Counted from the first letter of the stretch, positions 1-12,656 are shown. The stretch is DNA of 64,000 bases from Euphorbia lathyris (GCF_963576675.1 NC_088916.1:17708501-17772500), one strand, 5' to 3'. Notes: generated by a model from the letters alone, not told the origin. Numbers and translations are program-made.

Positions 1-754
1 AATATTAGGGGAATACTTGAAGGATGAGCCTTGGTTGAAGCTTTTGTGTAAACATTGGAAGTATTGCTTCAACTTTTCAACTCTTTTAGATGTGGTTAGG
101 AAGTAATAATGCATATTGAACTCCTCCGTAATGGTTTGATTTTAATATCCAAAATGGAATTCAATTGCAGATTAGATTTAACAGAAGCAACAAATAGAGT
201 TCAAGATGCTGCAACTTTTCCAACTGCTGTTGAAAATAACCCAGCTTCTTCCGGTATCATTCAGGTCAGCGTAATAGCTTGTTGATTTACGTATCAGTAG
301 TATTCACATGGACCTTAATGACCAAATGAATTTGGTCATTCACCGTTAGATCTAGGCTTATTAAATCCAAACCTTAGGATGCTTTGAATCTCCATCCTAG
401 GATTCTAATAAACCTAGATCTAACGGTGAATGACCAAATTCAACATGGTCATTAAGGTCCATGTAAACCGTTCTCTTTATATAGGTGAATTGCAAGTTAT
501 GATATTCATCTTGCTATATCATTATTGTCTCTAAAAGCATGTTTACAGAATGATCATTGAACTTGGGTAGTATTAGTATAGGTCAGTTTGTAGATCATCT
601 CATCTGATAGAAATCTTTCTGAATGTTGAGTTGGTTTTATGTTGTTAATCAGAGAAGTGAAGTTAAACCCAAGAGAAGTGGTAAAAAAGCTAAGGTGGAG
701 ACGGAATCTAAAAACATAAGAGAAATGTTCACCAGAGCTTCCAGAAGAAAATAA
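1..754 (+). CDS. 3'-terminal exons of an unidentified host gene (partial)
   Basis: Three segments join into one open frame: exon 1..102 (donor gt at 103), exon 171..264 (acceptor ttgcag, donor gt at 265) and exon 653..754 (acceptor aatcag) ending in TAA at 752-754. Reading phase is kept across both introns, which is the main support. The tail is hydrophilic and ends in a basic stretch (KPKRSGKKAKVE, then EMFTRASRRK), so a nuclear protein is possible. The upstream part reads EYLKDEPWLKLLCKHWKYC. I do not recognise the family. The beginning lies outside the window. The second donor (gtcagc) is weaker than usual. A Copia element sits 220 bp past the stop, probably in or just beyond the 3' UTR. 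Confidence 0.5.
303..468. repeat. Fold-back MITE in the last intron of the left-edge gene
   Basis: The left arm (ttcacatggaccttaatgac..., about 303-383) and right arm (about 397-468) are near-perfect inverted complements around a loop of roughly 12 bases. The arms share the block caccgttagatctagg and its complement. A transcript of the intron would fold into a long hairpin. No coding capacity. The family is not assigned. Confidence 0.75.
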
Positions 755-968
755 CTGAAACTGAATGAAACTATTTGAAATATTGCCTACCTTGTGATGA
801 TTACTTTTGTTTTGCTACGAGTATTGGTTAGATGATTGAACTTTATGTCATGGAACCGTTTTAATCAATAGCTCAAGCTGATAGTCAAAGGCCCATTCGT
901 ATATCTTATATTAATCTCTGACACTTTACATTTGATTTCTTGCATGGCCTTTTTACCCAGATTCTGCC
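755..968. other. 3' flank of the left-edge gene
   Basis: Noncoding AT-rich sequence between the stop codon and the AATAA target duplication of Copia-1. It could be 3' UTR. No clear polyadenylation signal or other feature was seen. Confidence 0.4.
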
Positions 969-973
969 AATAA

Positions 974-1137
974 TATTAGACTATGTATTATTTATCTGTA
1001 TCAATTCTGTTATTTATCTCTAGCCTAGAATATAGGCTCAGTTGTTGACTATAGTTGTTCACTACAGAGTGAACTGTATTCTGTATAAATACGACACTTC
1101 ATATCAATAACAACTCACTGAGAATTATAGTATTACA
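974..1137 (+). repeat. Copia-1 5' LTR
   Basis: Matches the 3' LTR but begins TATTAGAC, whereas the 3' LTR begins TGTATTAAAT, so the terminal TG is missing directly after the AATAA target duplication. It contains a TATA-like tctgtataaatac at about 1079-1091 and ends TATTACA. Confidence 0.9.
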
Positions 1138-1151
1138 TGGTATTAGAGACC
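1138..1151 (+). promoter_or_regulatory. Copia-1 primer-binding site
   Basis: TGGTATTAGAGACC directly follows the 5' LTR. It resembles the plant initiator tRNA-Met site TGGTATCAGAGC with a C-to-T change at position 7. Confidence 0.8.
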
Positions 1152-1312
1152 CTAACCCTCATCTATCTTTCTTCTTCACCGTCGCCGTCGCCGCGACACC
1201 ACCTCCAACCTCACGGCCACCGCCGCCGTTAATTTCTTTTCCGATCACCTTCCTCTTATCGATTCAGAACAGAATCGCAACCCCCCCCCCCTTTTCCTTC
1301 CCGTCGACGATA

Positions 1313-4300
1313 ATGAGCACCAACACCGAAAACTCCTCAACCGGTACCCCGCCCAAAACAAACTCGAACATGGACAACACATGCACAAACCCAAATCACC
1401 ATCCGTCCCTCAGCGTCTCCAATATCTCTACCTTTATCAAAATTACTCTCGACATAGAAAAAGGACATTACCCTACTTGGGCTGCTCTGTTCAAGCTCCA
1501 TGCCACAGCATTCCAGGTCTTGGACCATATATTTCCTCCATCACCCACCAACCCTTCCGCCAATAATCTTAAACAATCCAACCCCAATCTCTGGTCTCGC
1601 ATTGATGCCGTTGTTCTTCAATGGATCTATAGTACCATCTCCCTCGACCTTCTCCACACTATTATTGAAATTGATTCCACAGTCGCCAGGGTTTGGAGTC
1701 GTTTAGAGGAGATCTTCTCAGACAACAAGAATTCCCGAGCTCTATTTCTCCAACAAGAATTCTCCAAAATCAAACTTAGTGACTACTCTGACATCTCAGC
1801 CTATTGTCAGCATCTCAAATCTTTGTCTGATCAACTGTCAAATGTGGATTGTCTGGTTACTAATGATCAGATGGTGCTACAACTTATATCCGGTCTGACT
1901 GAGGCTTATGATACCGTTGGGACTCAAATTAGACATGGGGATCCACTTCCATCCTTTCAGAGAGCCCGATCCATGTTGATTCTGGAAGAAACAGCTCGTG
2001 CCCGCAAGAACCCTCCTCAATCTGAACCAGTTGCATTGACTGTGTCGTCCGCTGAAGCTACGGGTGCGCCGTCGCACAACTCTCCGCGACCTGCGCATTA
2101 TCGCGGCTCCTCCTCTTATCGCGGCGGCAGACACGATGGCCGTTCTAATCGCGGCAGGGGCGGTCGACACCACTACCGGTCGGCTCAGCCAACACACTAT
2201 CGTCCTGCTGCCCTTCCTCCTTGGGGATATACCTACCCATGGGCACCACCGCAACAATGGGCTACTCCTCCATGTCCTTATTCTACTTCAGGCAGGCAGC
2301 CGTCTCAATCTGGCATTTTAGGGCCTCGTCCTCACATGCAGCAAGCACACCTTCATATGGAATCACCATCATATGTGCCTACCGATATTGCAGAAGCTAT
2401 GCACACCATGACACTTGCTCCACCTCCTGATCAATGGCACATGGACACAGGAGCTACCTCGCACATGACAGCTGACAAAGGTACACTCACCTCTTATTTC
2501 AATTCGAACCTCAATGAAAATATAATTGTTGGTAATGGTCATTGTATGCCTGTTTGTGGATCTAGTAATGCATATTTAGATGCTAATCATCACCGTTTAA
2601 AGTTAACCAATGTTTTGCATGCACCTCATCTTATCAAAAATCTCATACCTGTCCGTCAATTTACTAAAGATAACCAAGTTTCTGTGGAATTTGATCCTTT
2701 GGGTTTTTCTGTGAAGGATTTACGGACGGGCACTACTATCATGAGATGTAAGAGTTCCGGCGCCCTATATCCAGTCACCTCTAGCACCCACAATTCCTCG
2801 TCATCTCATTTTGTCTTTACTGTTATGTCTTCCGCCGTTTGGCATAATAGATTAGGACATCTAGGGCTTCCTGTTTTGAACGCCCTGCTCAATAAAAAGT
2901 TGATTTCTTGTAATAAAGTTAAGGATACTTCTGTTTGTTCTTCATGCATTAATGGAAAACAAGTAAAATTACCTTTTCAGTCCTCTAACAATTTTGCTTG
3001 TATGTCTTTCGATTTAATTCATAGTGATATTTGGACTTCACCTGTTCTTAGCTCAGGTGGCCATCGTTTTTATGTACTGTTTTTAGATTCGCACACCAAT
3101 TTCTTTGGACTTTTCCGTTAGCCCACAAATCTCAAGTCTATTCCGCTTTTCTCATATTTCGGTCGTATGTTCGAACTCAATTTGAAAGAGAAATTAAGGG
3201 TTTTCTGTGTGACAATAGGGGTGAATTCAATAATAATTCTTTTAAACAATTTTGTCAAACAAACGGAATGCAATTTCGGTTCTCTTGTCCGTATACCTCA
3301 CCTCAAAATGGGAAATCAGAACGCACCATTCACACCATTAATAATCTGATTAGAACAGTAATGCATCATGCCTCTATTCCTCTTAAATTCTGGCAACATG
3401 CTCTCGAATTAGCAACCTATCTCCCCAATATATATCCTCACAAAGTTCTATGATACCAATCACCCACCAAAATTCTGTACAAACAAGAACCCACCTATTC
3501 CCACTTGCGCGTCTTCGGATGCATGTGCTTCCCTCTAATTCCATCCCAACCACGAAATAAGCTCGAGTCTCGCTCTTCTCCATGTGTTTTCTTAGGTTAT
3601 CCATCTAATCATAGAGGATACAAGTGTCTGGACATGTCTAGAAATAAGATAATCATATCTCGTCATGTAATTTTTGACGAATCGACCCTTCCGTTTTCAA
3701 CCGCGCCTCCAAATCGCACATCTCCCCCGCAAACTTCTGTCGAGTCGAACAGCGACTTCCTACCCGCTGTCCCATTTCAAACTCACACGGTCCCTATTTC
3801 TGTTGCGTCTGTACCGTCGTCTGCGTCACCCGTCACTCCCTCCAGTCCAACCGAGTCGTCCGCGTCGTCTAACCCAAAATCCAGTCACGTCAGTTCGTCC
3901 GTGTCGTCTGCTGTCCCGTCAAGTCCAAACAGTTCGTCCGAGTCGTCTCCCGTCTCGTCATCTAATCACAGTCCGTTCGCCTCTTCGTCTGCGCGCATAG
4001 TGCAAACGCAGTCCTCTGAGTCGGTATCATCCTCCATTTCCCCCTCCAATACATCACAAACTTCTGCTGATACAACACCTCCTGCCTCTTCTCCTCAATT
4101 ACAAGTTGTTAGCAATCACAAATTGACCATGAGAGCTCAACATGACATCCATAAACCTCATCGAATGCTAAATCTATCCACCTTAACCAAACCTACCATA
4201 TCTCCACTCCCGAAAACACCTTCTCTTGCATTAACTGATCCAAACTGGCTACAAGCCATGACTGATGAATTTGAGGCTCTTATTGCAAATAAGACGTGGG

Positions 4301-5758
4301 TACTTGTACCCCGTCCAAAATGTGCTAATATTATACGTAGTTGGTGGATTTTCAGGCACAAAACAAAGTCGGATGGCTCCTTTGAGCGATATAAAGCAAG
4401 ATTGGTTGGGAATGGTTCTGGACGGTTGGCAGGAGTTGATTGTGGTGAAACATTTAGCCCTGTGGTTAAACCAGCCACTATTCGTGCTGTCCTCAGCATA
4501 GCACTGTCTAAAAATTGGAAAATTCGGTAATTAGACGTCAAAAATGCCTTTCTCCATGGGGATCTTACTGAAACAGTTTACATGCATCAGCCACTGGGGT
4601 TCCGGGATTCCAGGTATCCTGATCATGTCTGTCTGCTACAGAAATCATTATACGGTCTCAAGCAGGCACCTCGGGCCTAGTATCAGCGGTTTGCTAATTT
4701 TGTCATTCAAATCGGTTTCTCCAACAGCATATCTGACAACTCATTATTTATCTACAGACAAGGCTCTGACACGGCATACATCCTTCTGTATGTTGATGAT
4801 ATAGTGCTAATCACCTCATCTGACACACTTCAGGCTTCAGTAATGTCAAAATTGAGCTCCGAATTTGCAATGAAAGATTTGGGTCCTCTACACTATTTTT
4901 TTTGGGCATATCAGTAACTCACTCTCCTGGCTCTCTATTTCTATCTCAGCGGAAGTATGCTTCTGAAATAATTGCAAAAGCCGGACTCAACTCGTGCAAT
5001 TTGGCTACTACTCCAGTTGACACCAAACAAAAGCTCAGTATCAATTCTGGTTCTGATTATCATGACCCCACTGAATTCAGACGATTGGCTGGTGCTCTTC
5101 AATATCTCACTCTCACCCGACCCGATATTTCATATGCAGTTCAGCATATATGCTTGTTCATGCACAACCCAAAAACTACACACATGACTGCTCTTAAACG
5201 ATTCTCAGGTATGTTCAGGGTACTCTTGACTTTGGCCTCACACATCTGGCATCTTCTCCCAGTCAATTGATCTCCTACACGGATGCCGATTGGGCAGGAT
5301 GTCTTGACACTCGCCGATCAACATCAGGCTACTGTGTATTCCTCGGGGACAATTTAATCTCTTGGTCCGCCAAATGACAGCCAACACTGTCCCAATCCAG
5401 CGCAGAAGCCGAATATCGCGGCGTTGCCAACGTCGTGTCTGAGACATGCTGGATACGCAACCTGCTTTTAGAACTTGGCTGTCCGATTCAGAAATCTTCA
5501 ATAGTGTATTGTGACAATATCAGCGCAGTGTACCTCACGGGTAATCCGGTTCAGCATCACCGCACTAAGCACGTGGAAATGGACATTCACTTTGTCCGAG
5601 AACGCGTTGCAAAAGGAGAAGTCCGTGTCCTTCACGTGTCATCTCGCTATCAAATCGCTGACATCTTCACCAAAGGTCTTCCGTCAACACTATTTGAAGA
5701 TTTTTGCAATAGTCTCAATGTTCGCCCTCCGAACCTTTCGATTACGGGGGTGTATTAA
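1313..5758 (+). pseudogene. Copia-1 gag-pol polyprotein, broken
   Basis: An open frame of 602 codons (1313-3121) covers gag (UBN2-like region, then an Arg/Gly-rich tail with no CCHC knuckle visible), the protease motif DTGATSHM near 2445, the HHCC pre-integrase region (about 2830-2965) and the start of the integrase core. The frame then breaks. Integrase resumes at about 3160-3450 (CDNRGEF, PQNGKSER). A Ser-rich linker and the start of RT occupy 3505-4530. The rest of RT, with LLYVDDIVL near 4790, and RNase H (TDADWAGC, EAEYRGVAN, ADIFTKGLP) follow to 5758 in several frames. Stops include TAA at 4528 where Copia has RQLDV, and TAG at 4678 where it has APRAW. The key catalytic motifs survive but translation cannot pass. 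Confidence 0.92.
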
Positions 5759-5916
5759 ATTATGTATTATTTATCTGTATCAATTCTGTTATTTATCTCT
5801 AGCCTAGAATATAGGCTCAGTTGTTGACTATAGTTGTTCACTACAGAGTGAACTGTATTCTGTATAAATACAACACTTCATATCAATAACAACTCACTGA
5901 GAATTACAGTATTACA
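5751..5916 (+). repeat. Copia-1 3' LTR
   Basis: 166 bp from TG to CA, immediately after the G-rich polypurine tract and followed by the AATAA target duplication. It retains the terminal TG lost from the 5' LTR. Confidence 0.92.
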
Positions 5917-5921
5917 AATAA

Positions 5922-7495
5922 TAGTCACTGGGAAATACACGTAGACATGTAAGCCAAATTTTTATACATGGATAAAAAAACACATGTTACCAAACCTAAC
6001 CCATTCAATTTCATTCCCTTACTTTTGATTTCTCACATCAACAGAATCTAGCAAGGTTGCACTAGTTATTTTTATTGTTTTTCAAGCCACATGCAAAATG
6101 GGCTTACTTATTGTTCGTGTATCATTTTCGGTGACGGTTATTGTTTGGATTTGAACAAAAGAGCTATATGAGAAATTAAATGAAAAGTTGAATGATTTTG
6201 ATGTTAAGAAATTAAGTTTTCTTTGACATTAGTGTTCTATTATTTCTAATTCTTGAAGGACCACATGTGTAATTAACCCCCAAACCAAGCCAAAAATGAT
6301 AAAAAAAAATGTAATTTGGGTTTGAAATCAAACCAGTTAGAGATTGAGCTGTATGAGATGATTGAGTAAATTATTGAAGGGTGCATCGAGTCATGTGATT
6401 TGGCTCAAAACAAGCTCAGACCAAATGTATTTGTTCATATTAAAAGCTGATGTTTGACAAGCTGCAGATTCGGACATGACAATGTATACAGATATTCACG
6501 TTTTTTAAAAACGATCTACAATTATATCAAGTTATAATTTTAAATTATATTAAACTAATAAAATCATTATTTTTAGAAAAATTACACAGAAATTCATCTT
6601 TTAACAAATATTTACAACTATGTTAGGTCATAATTTTAGATTATGTCAAACTAGTAAATTAGTACTTTTAATATATTTTAAGGATTAGAATTTATAAATT
6701 AGAAGTCTAGAATATATTTTCTAGGGTTTATGGTTTATCAATTGGAGTCTAAAATATTTAAACTATTGTATAAAATCGTAATATATAGAGAATACTATAA
6801 GGTTGGTGATATGACTTAGTTGTAATTTTGTACTTAGTTATGATATTCATGTATTTGACTCTTATTTTTAATCTATTTTAAGAATTAAAGTTTATAAATT
6901 AAGAGTTATAATTTTATAGTTAATTTTAGAGACAGGCTGGACGGGTTTTTGAACAAGTCTACAACGTACAAGCCAGGTTCACCATTGAGGTAGTTGCCTT
7001 AGAATCCAATATGGTCACAAATAAAAGAAGGGAAAATTACACAGAAATCATCTTTCATACGCTATTTACAACTATGTCAAATCATACTTTTGAATTATGT
7101 CAAACTAATAAAATGTTTATTTTCAATCTATTTTAAGAACTAGAGTTTATAAATTAAAGGTCTAGAATATATTGTCTAGGGTTTAGAATTTATGAATTGG
7201 AATTTAGAATTTTTAAATTGAGATTTAAAATCATGATATATAGAAAATAATGATATATTAAAAGTTAAGTTTGATGATATGACTTAGTTGTAATTTTATA
7301 CTTAGTAAGGGACTCTTAAAAGAACCTCTGGCCCAATAGTAAAAAATAATAAAAATAAAAATTGAGGCCTAACATGAAGGTTGTGGAGCTTATAGAGAAA
7401 GACAATTATTTTTTTATCCAACACGTGTTTAACATGGAATATTATGTCTTTGATTTGTTACTACTATAAGACGTTTTTAAAATTAAAATTGTTAA
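5922..7495. other. AT-rich intergenic spacer
   Basis: No supported gene. It holds two diverged direct repeats (listed separately) and A/T runs. Confidence 0.6.
6578..7308. repeat. Two diverged direct repeats of about 270 bp
   Basis: Units at about 6578-6840 and 7034-7308 share acacagaaat, caaactartaaa, gtctagaatatatt, ctagggttta and gatatgacttagttgtaatttt in the same order. A weaker partial copy starts near 6510. No coding potential or terminal structure was seen, so class is unknown. Confidence 0.6.
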
Positions 7496-10400
7496 TTTTT
7501 TTTTGAAAGAATAAGCTATATTAAATTAAATCAGAGGATAACACATCAATAAGGAACGGTGGCGGAGAGGCCCACTCACCGTAGTCAGTCCTAGAACTCA
7601 CAGATTTTGCAAGCAAATGTGCTGTAGAGTTCGCTGATCTTCTAATGAATGAGATTGAAATGGAATTCAATTCTCTTAAAATAACACAACATTCTCTAAC
7701 AACATCTGATAGGTAAGAAACATTAAAGTCTTGTTGTTGTATGACGCGGACCACATTTAAACAGTCCGATTGAAGCTCCAAGTGAGAGTATCCGAGGGAT
7801 TTGATCCAGCTAAGAGCCTCACGAATGACGATTGCTTCGGCCATTGTTGGGTCAATCATACCAGCTATCCCAGCTTTTCGAGCATGAATACAGTTACCAG
7901 TATAATCGCGGATCAGTATCCCATACGAACAGAAACCTGCTTCATATTGAGTACCTGCGTCGACATTGCAAATAAGGTCACCTTGCTGCGGTTTGTGCCA
8001 TTTATCCTAAGCTGAAACTGGGACAGGAGCGGTTGCACCTGGATTTAGCCGTGACGACCTCCAAAGGTGGAACTTGACCGTTGCGTTGAGTAGAACAGAC
8101 CCCGACAGGCTACATTTTTGGTCCCAAACGACTTGATTTCGGTACCGCCACAGATGCCATAGGATGACAACAATGGTATCAATTACTGGGGATCCAGTTT
8201 CAAGTAACTGAGCAAACCAGTTGAAGAAGTCATGAACTTGCTCCATGCGATTATCCGAAAAAAATATTCCACAAACCTGCTGTGCAAAAAAACATGTTAG
8301 AAATATGTGACTTTCATCTTCGCCCGTAGCTTTGCACACAGGGCATCGATTTGGGAGGGAGCTGTGGCGGAGGGCTAGATTGGCCATTGATGGGAGACAT
8401 TTAGATAGAGCTCTCCAAAGAAAGTTCTTTATTTTGGGTGCAACCTGTAACTTCCACAATAACGACCAATTAACCAAACACAGAGGTAGGGGGCCAGTAT
8501 CAGAGGAGTTGGCTGCCAATAGACAACTACTTTTCACCGAATACAACCCGTTAGGATTGTGCTTCCATAACCAAGAGTCATTAGACCTCAGCCTACGACG
8601 AGGGATTGCGAGGATAAATCGTTCATCCCGGGCGTTGAAGTTGTGATGTACCTTGTCTCTGCGCCAATTACCATGCTGGTCCAGTAGTTCAGTAACATAC
8701 TCCACGCTGTGTTCATCGGAAGATAAGCTGGTAGGGAACATATTGATTGGATCTGGAAGCCAGGGACTTTCCCAAATTTTAATAGATGCGCCCGAACCAA
8801 TTTTGCAACGGAGACCAGGGATAAGCAGCTCGCGGCCTGCTAGGATGCTACGCCAGATGAAGGACGGGTTGTGGCCTAAATTTGCATGGAGAAAATCACT
8901 GTTTGGGAAATATCGAGCCTTTAGTAGCTCGGATAAAAGTGACGTTGGGTCCTGCAAAATCCTCCAGCCCTGTTTGGATAGTAATGCGAGGTTAAAGAGA
9001 TGTAAATTGCGGAAACCCATGCCCCATTGGCTTTAAGCAAACATATTTTCTCCCAGATTTTCCAATGAATACCAGAAGAAGAACTTCCTGAAGACTTCCA
9101 CCAGAACCTGTTAAGGAGATTGTTTACATCATCACAGAATTCCTTGGGCAAGAGAAACAGACTCATTAAGTACGTGGGTATGGACTGTAAGACCGATTTG
9201 ATGAGCACCTCTTTACTAGCACGGGATAAAAATTTCTCTTTCCAATTATTGATCTGATTCCACAGTCTGTCTTTTACTGAGCCAAACACACACATTTTAT
9301 TCCTCCCCATATTGATAGGTGCCCAAAGATAATTATCCAGTGCCGTGACCTCAGAAACCTAAAGTACCTCACATACTGCTGCACGGTCTGGTTGAGTGGT
9401 GTTAGAGCTGAAAAATAAGGATGATTTCTGGAAATTGATACAATAACCAGACACTTTATTGTCATTAGAAAGGCACTCTTGAATGCACTCAGCTTCACCC
9501 CTACTGGTTCTGAAGAATAATAAGCTGTCATCCGCAAAAAATAGGTGAGAGACTTTGGGGGCTTACTTTGCTACTTGACAACCATGGAGCCAGCCTTGTC
9601 TTTCCTTGGAAGATAGCATTGCTGATATTCCTTCAGCATATATTAAAAAAATAAAAGGCGATAGCGGGTCACCTTGTCTCAGACCACGTTGGGGGATAAT
9701 ATGACCAAACTCCTTACCATCATGTGTAATTTTGTATGAGACTGTAGAGACACAGAGCATTATCCATTGAACCCAGTTAGATGAGAAGCCCATTTTTTGG
9801 AGCATATGTTCCAGGAAACCCCATTCAATCCGGTCATAAGCCTTGCTCATGTCGAGTTTTAAAGCCACTGTACCCCTGGTACCCTGTCTCGACCCCTCCA
9901 GCTTGTGGATGATCTCATAGGCAACAACAATGTTATCAGATATTAACCGACCTAAGAGGAAAGCACTCTGACTGGATGAGATAATTTCAGGAAGTACATG
10001 TTTTAGCCGATTTGCCAGCATCTTAGTAAGAATCTTTACCAGAACGTTGCATAATGCAATGGGCCTGAGGTCAGTTACAGCTTCAACATTCTGTTTCTTT
10101 GGAATGCGTACAATTAATGTTTCATTGAGGTTACAGGGGAGCTACTTCCTATTAAGGATAGAAAGGCACGTGTTACTGACATCCATGCCCACGATGCTCC
10201 AGAATCACTGGTAGAATGCCGGGTTAAGCCCGTCTGGTCCAGGGCTCTTGTCCGGGTGCATGGCGAAACAGGCCTGCTGTACATCGACTGACGTGAAGGG
10301 CTGCTCAAGGAAGGATGCATTGGACTCGGATAATTTTGACCGAACACATTCTAGGACTGTAGAGTCATCGATGCCAAAGCTTGAGAAGATGTCGTTGAAA

Positions 10401-11261
10401 TAGCTTGTGATCAGCTCTTCAAGGCCGTCACCCCACTTGCCTCTGTTCCCTTCCTCGTCTCTTAATTTATTGAAATTATTATGCCGCTTTCGTTCCATAG
10501 CATAGGAGTGAAAGTATTTTGAATTAGAATCGCAATCTTGGAGCCAAAAGAGCTTGGCCCGCTGTTTCCAAAAATCCTCCTACTGTTTGAGGGTTTTAGA
10601 GTATGCCAGTGAAGCACTTTGGAACTGAGAAACCCCATAATAATCTCTTCTACCTCTGAATCTGTTTAACTGATATCGCAACCCATCCAGGAATTTTCTG
10701 AAATGCGAATCGAGATTCGCTCCCCAAGCCTGCAAAGCTTCTCCATATTTCAGAATTTTTTCTCCTATCGATCCGTCACCGAGAGACGACCAATCTTGAG
10801 AGACGATGGTAGCACATTGTTCCTCCAGTAGCCACGAATTCTCAAATCTAAAACGCTTCACCCGTACTGTGCGAATCCAGACTTGTAATTCTAGGAGTAA
10901 CGCAGAGTGATCTGAGGCGATAGTAGCTAGGTTTTACAATTTTATCGTGGTGAATTGGTCATTCCAGCGGGAGTTGACCAGAGCTCTATCCAATTTCTCT
11001 TCTAGCCACCTGTCTGTCCCTCTTCCCACTTCCTAAGTAAATTAATGTCCGATCATCGGGACATTATACAGCTCATAATCTTCAATTACATTCTTAAAAC
11101 CGTCCAATAACCATGCAGGTTGTTGATGCCCGCCTCGTTTCTCATTTCTGTGAAGTATGTCATTAAGATCACCGATACAGCACCAGGCCATGTCTTCTTG
11201 TTCCTTGAGGGATCACAACAATTCCCAAGAAGCATGCCTTCTATGTCTCTCTGGAAAACCA
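7496..11261 (-). mobile_element. LINE non-LTR retrotransposon, 3' portion
   Basis: The reverse strand carries ORF2 remnants and ends in a short poly(A) (T run 7496-7504 on the plus strand). At 11261 it is cut by Sire-1 and resumes at 22758 with the same endonuclease domain, so one LINE of about 4.8 kb spans 7496-11261 plus 22753-23834. Confidence 0.9.
7521..11261 (-). pseudogene. LINE ORF2: endonuclease C-part, RT, zf-RVT, RNase H (broken)
   Basis: Read from high to low coordinates. The endonuclease rest (GDLNDILHRNEKRGG, near 11150) and a linker (10580-10861) come first. The RT start follows (DKSPGPDGLNPAFYQ, near 10210). The RT core at 9563-10021 has SAFLLGRLISDN, LDMSKAYDRIEW and RQGDPLSPFIF, and the catalytic motif reads FFADD near 9530. 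Next come the LINE C-terminal region with zf-RVT (8007-9020; NFLWRALSKCLPSMANL, CPVCKATGEDESHIF) and an RNase H-like end (7521-7859). Frames change several times and stops interrupt the linker and RT. The order matches plant L1-clade LINEs. It cannot be translated as one protein. Confidence 0.9.
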
Positions 11262-11545
11262 TGTTGGTCCCTTATAACGTTACAAGTATAGTTCCAAGGG
11301 GGGGGGGGTTAGGTACTATTTAATCTTTTTAAATATTTAGGGCAGACTTCTTTTCTCAAAAGAAAAGGTTTTAACAGCGGCGCTGAGTAATCAGTAAGAT
11401 ACTGGCTTAGTCAACTGGTGACTAGGTCAGTTTCTTAACTTGAGTCAGGAGATAGCACTTAAAGTATATTCCTGAGCTCAGATGTTCGATGCGCACAACT
11501 CAGCTTGACCTCTTTACTTGGTCAGTTTTTGGTTATTTAAGCAAG

Positions 11546-11589
<44 letters not shown>

Positions 11590-12641
11590 AGTTTAAGGTA
11601 AGAAATACGTTACTCAGCAGATTTATCCAGGTTCGGCTTCTTCTAAGCCTACGTCCTGTCCCCGGAACACGTTCCGAGATTTCGAATCCTCTACTGAGCT
11701 CTTTAAAGGTAGAGCCTCAAACCTTTTACAATTTTAGCAACTGAGTATAACAAGAGTACCTTCCTCTATACCTCTACTCAATCCTAATCTCTCGCTGAGT
11801 ACTATAACCGAGTACTCAGCCTCTCCTTTCTAATCTCTAGAAATGATAAGTGTTTGTCCTAAACAATGCTTGCTAAGACACCTTAGATGATTGAATAATC
11901 ACTCTAGACTTTTACACAAATATATGAACTGTAGTGTAAGATTTGCTTTGCTTTTTGCTTGCAGAACTTGCGTAGAAATTTGGTCAGCGTAATGGCTTGA
12001 TCAAGTTCTGTGTAGAATGAAGCTTCTGATGGCACTATTTATAGAGACGTCTTGAGGCATCGGTCATTTCGAATTTCGAAATAACTGTTGGAGGGAAACG
12101 GCTTCCTGTTGTTATCATCCTGACTTGCTCAGAGCTCTCGACCAATCAGATTTGTGTATCTTCTATCCTCGGTCAGCTTTTGGTCAGCTCAGCAGAATGT
12201 CTCTCCTTTTATGGTAAAGTCAACTGGACAGCATACTGTGTCGTCTGAACTTTACCCAAAGTAGAAATACTTTGTCTAGAAGTTTTCCTTAGCCAGCTTC
12301 TGTCTTGTACGCTTTGTCGAACCAGCTCAGCAGCTTCGTTCCGAAGTTGTTCCCTGAAGGTCTTCTAGATCCTTCTCTTGCTGAGTTGCGTTTTGGTACA
12401 CAGCGACATCGTTTTGATAAACGCGGGCCGAGTTGTATTGAACTGTTTGACTTGGGCTTTGACTGTTGTATTATGCTTGGGCCTTTTAATCCTTATGTCT
12501 TATAAACAATTTAACTCAACATTGAACAAACACATTAGTAGAATAAATCAAAGCATTTAAACTTAGTGTGTTTAGAATATGTTTTTAATTATACGTAAAC
12601 AATTTTGTCAAATCAAAATCATGTGGAAAGGTGTTTCAACA
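11262..12641 (-). repeat. Sire-1 3' LTR
   Basis: 1380 bp, TG to CA on the plus strand. It matches 21401-22752 and is longer mainly because of an expanded (TA)n tract. It contains TATTTATA at 12036-12043 and the near-palindrome at 12066-12082, as in the other Sire LTRs. Confidence 0.93.
11548..11586. repeat. (TA)n microsatellite in Sire-1 3' LTR
   Basis: About 39 bp of alternating TA. The equivalent place in the 5' LTR (near 21688-21700) has only about 13 bp, so the tract changed length after insertion. Confidence 0.9.
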
Positions 12642-12656
12642 AACTCCCCCATTTTG
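12642..12656 (-). promoter_or_regulatory. Sire-1 polypurine tract
   Basis: On the reverse strand the sequence abutting the 3' LTR reads TCAAAATGGGGGAGTT. This is the purine-rich plus-strand primer expected next to the 3' LTR of a Copia element. Confidence 0.8.

Larger units (their letters stand above)
974..5916 (+). mobile_element. Copia-1: decayed Ty1/Copia LTR retrotransposon
   Basis: A complete but inactive element of about 4.9 kb. LTRs lie at 974-1137 and 5751-5916, with 5-bp target duplications AATAA at 969-973 and 5917-5921. A tRNA-Met-type primer site follows the 5' LTR and a G-rich polypurine tract (attacggggg) precedes the 3' LTR. Domain order is gag, protease, integrase, RT, RNase H, which defines Copia. 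The LTRs differ at about four positions in 164, plus loss of the initial TG in the 5' copy. Short LTRs and RE1-like protein motifs suggest an Ale/Retrofit-type lineage (tentative). Confidence 0.93.

Noticed and set aside
1877..2257. Reverse-strand frame opposite Copia-1 gag
   Set aside because: Arg/Ser-rich shadow of the coding strand, no domain and no independent support.
6715..7180. Telomere-like ctagggttta words
   Set aside because: Isolated words inside diverged direct repeats, with no tandem TTTAGGG run.
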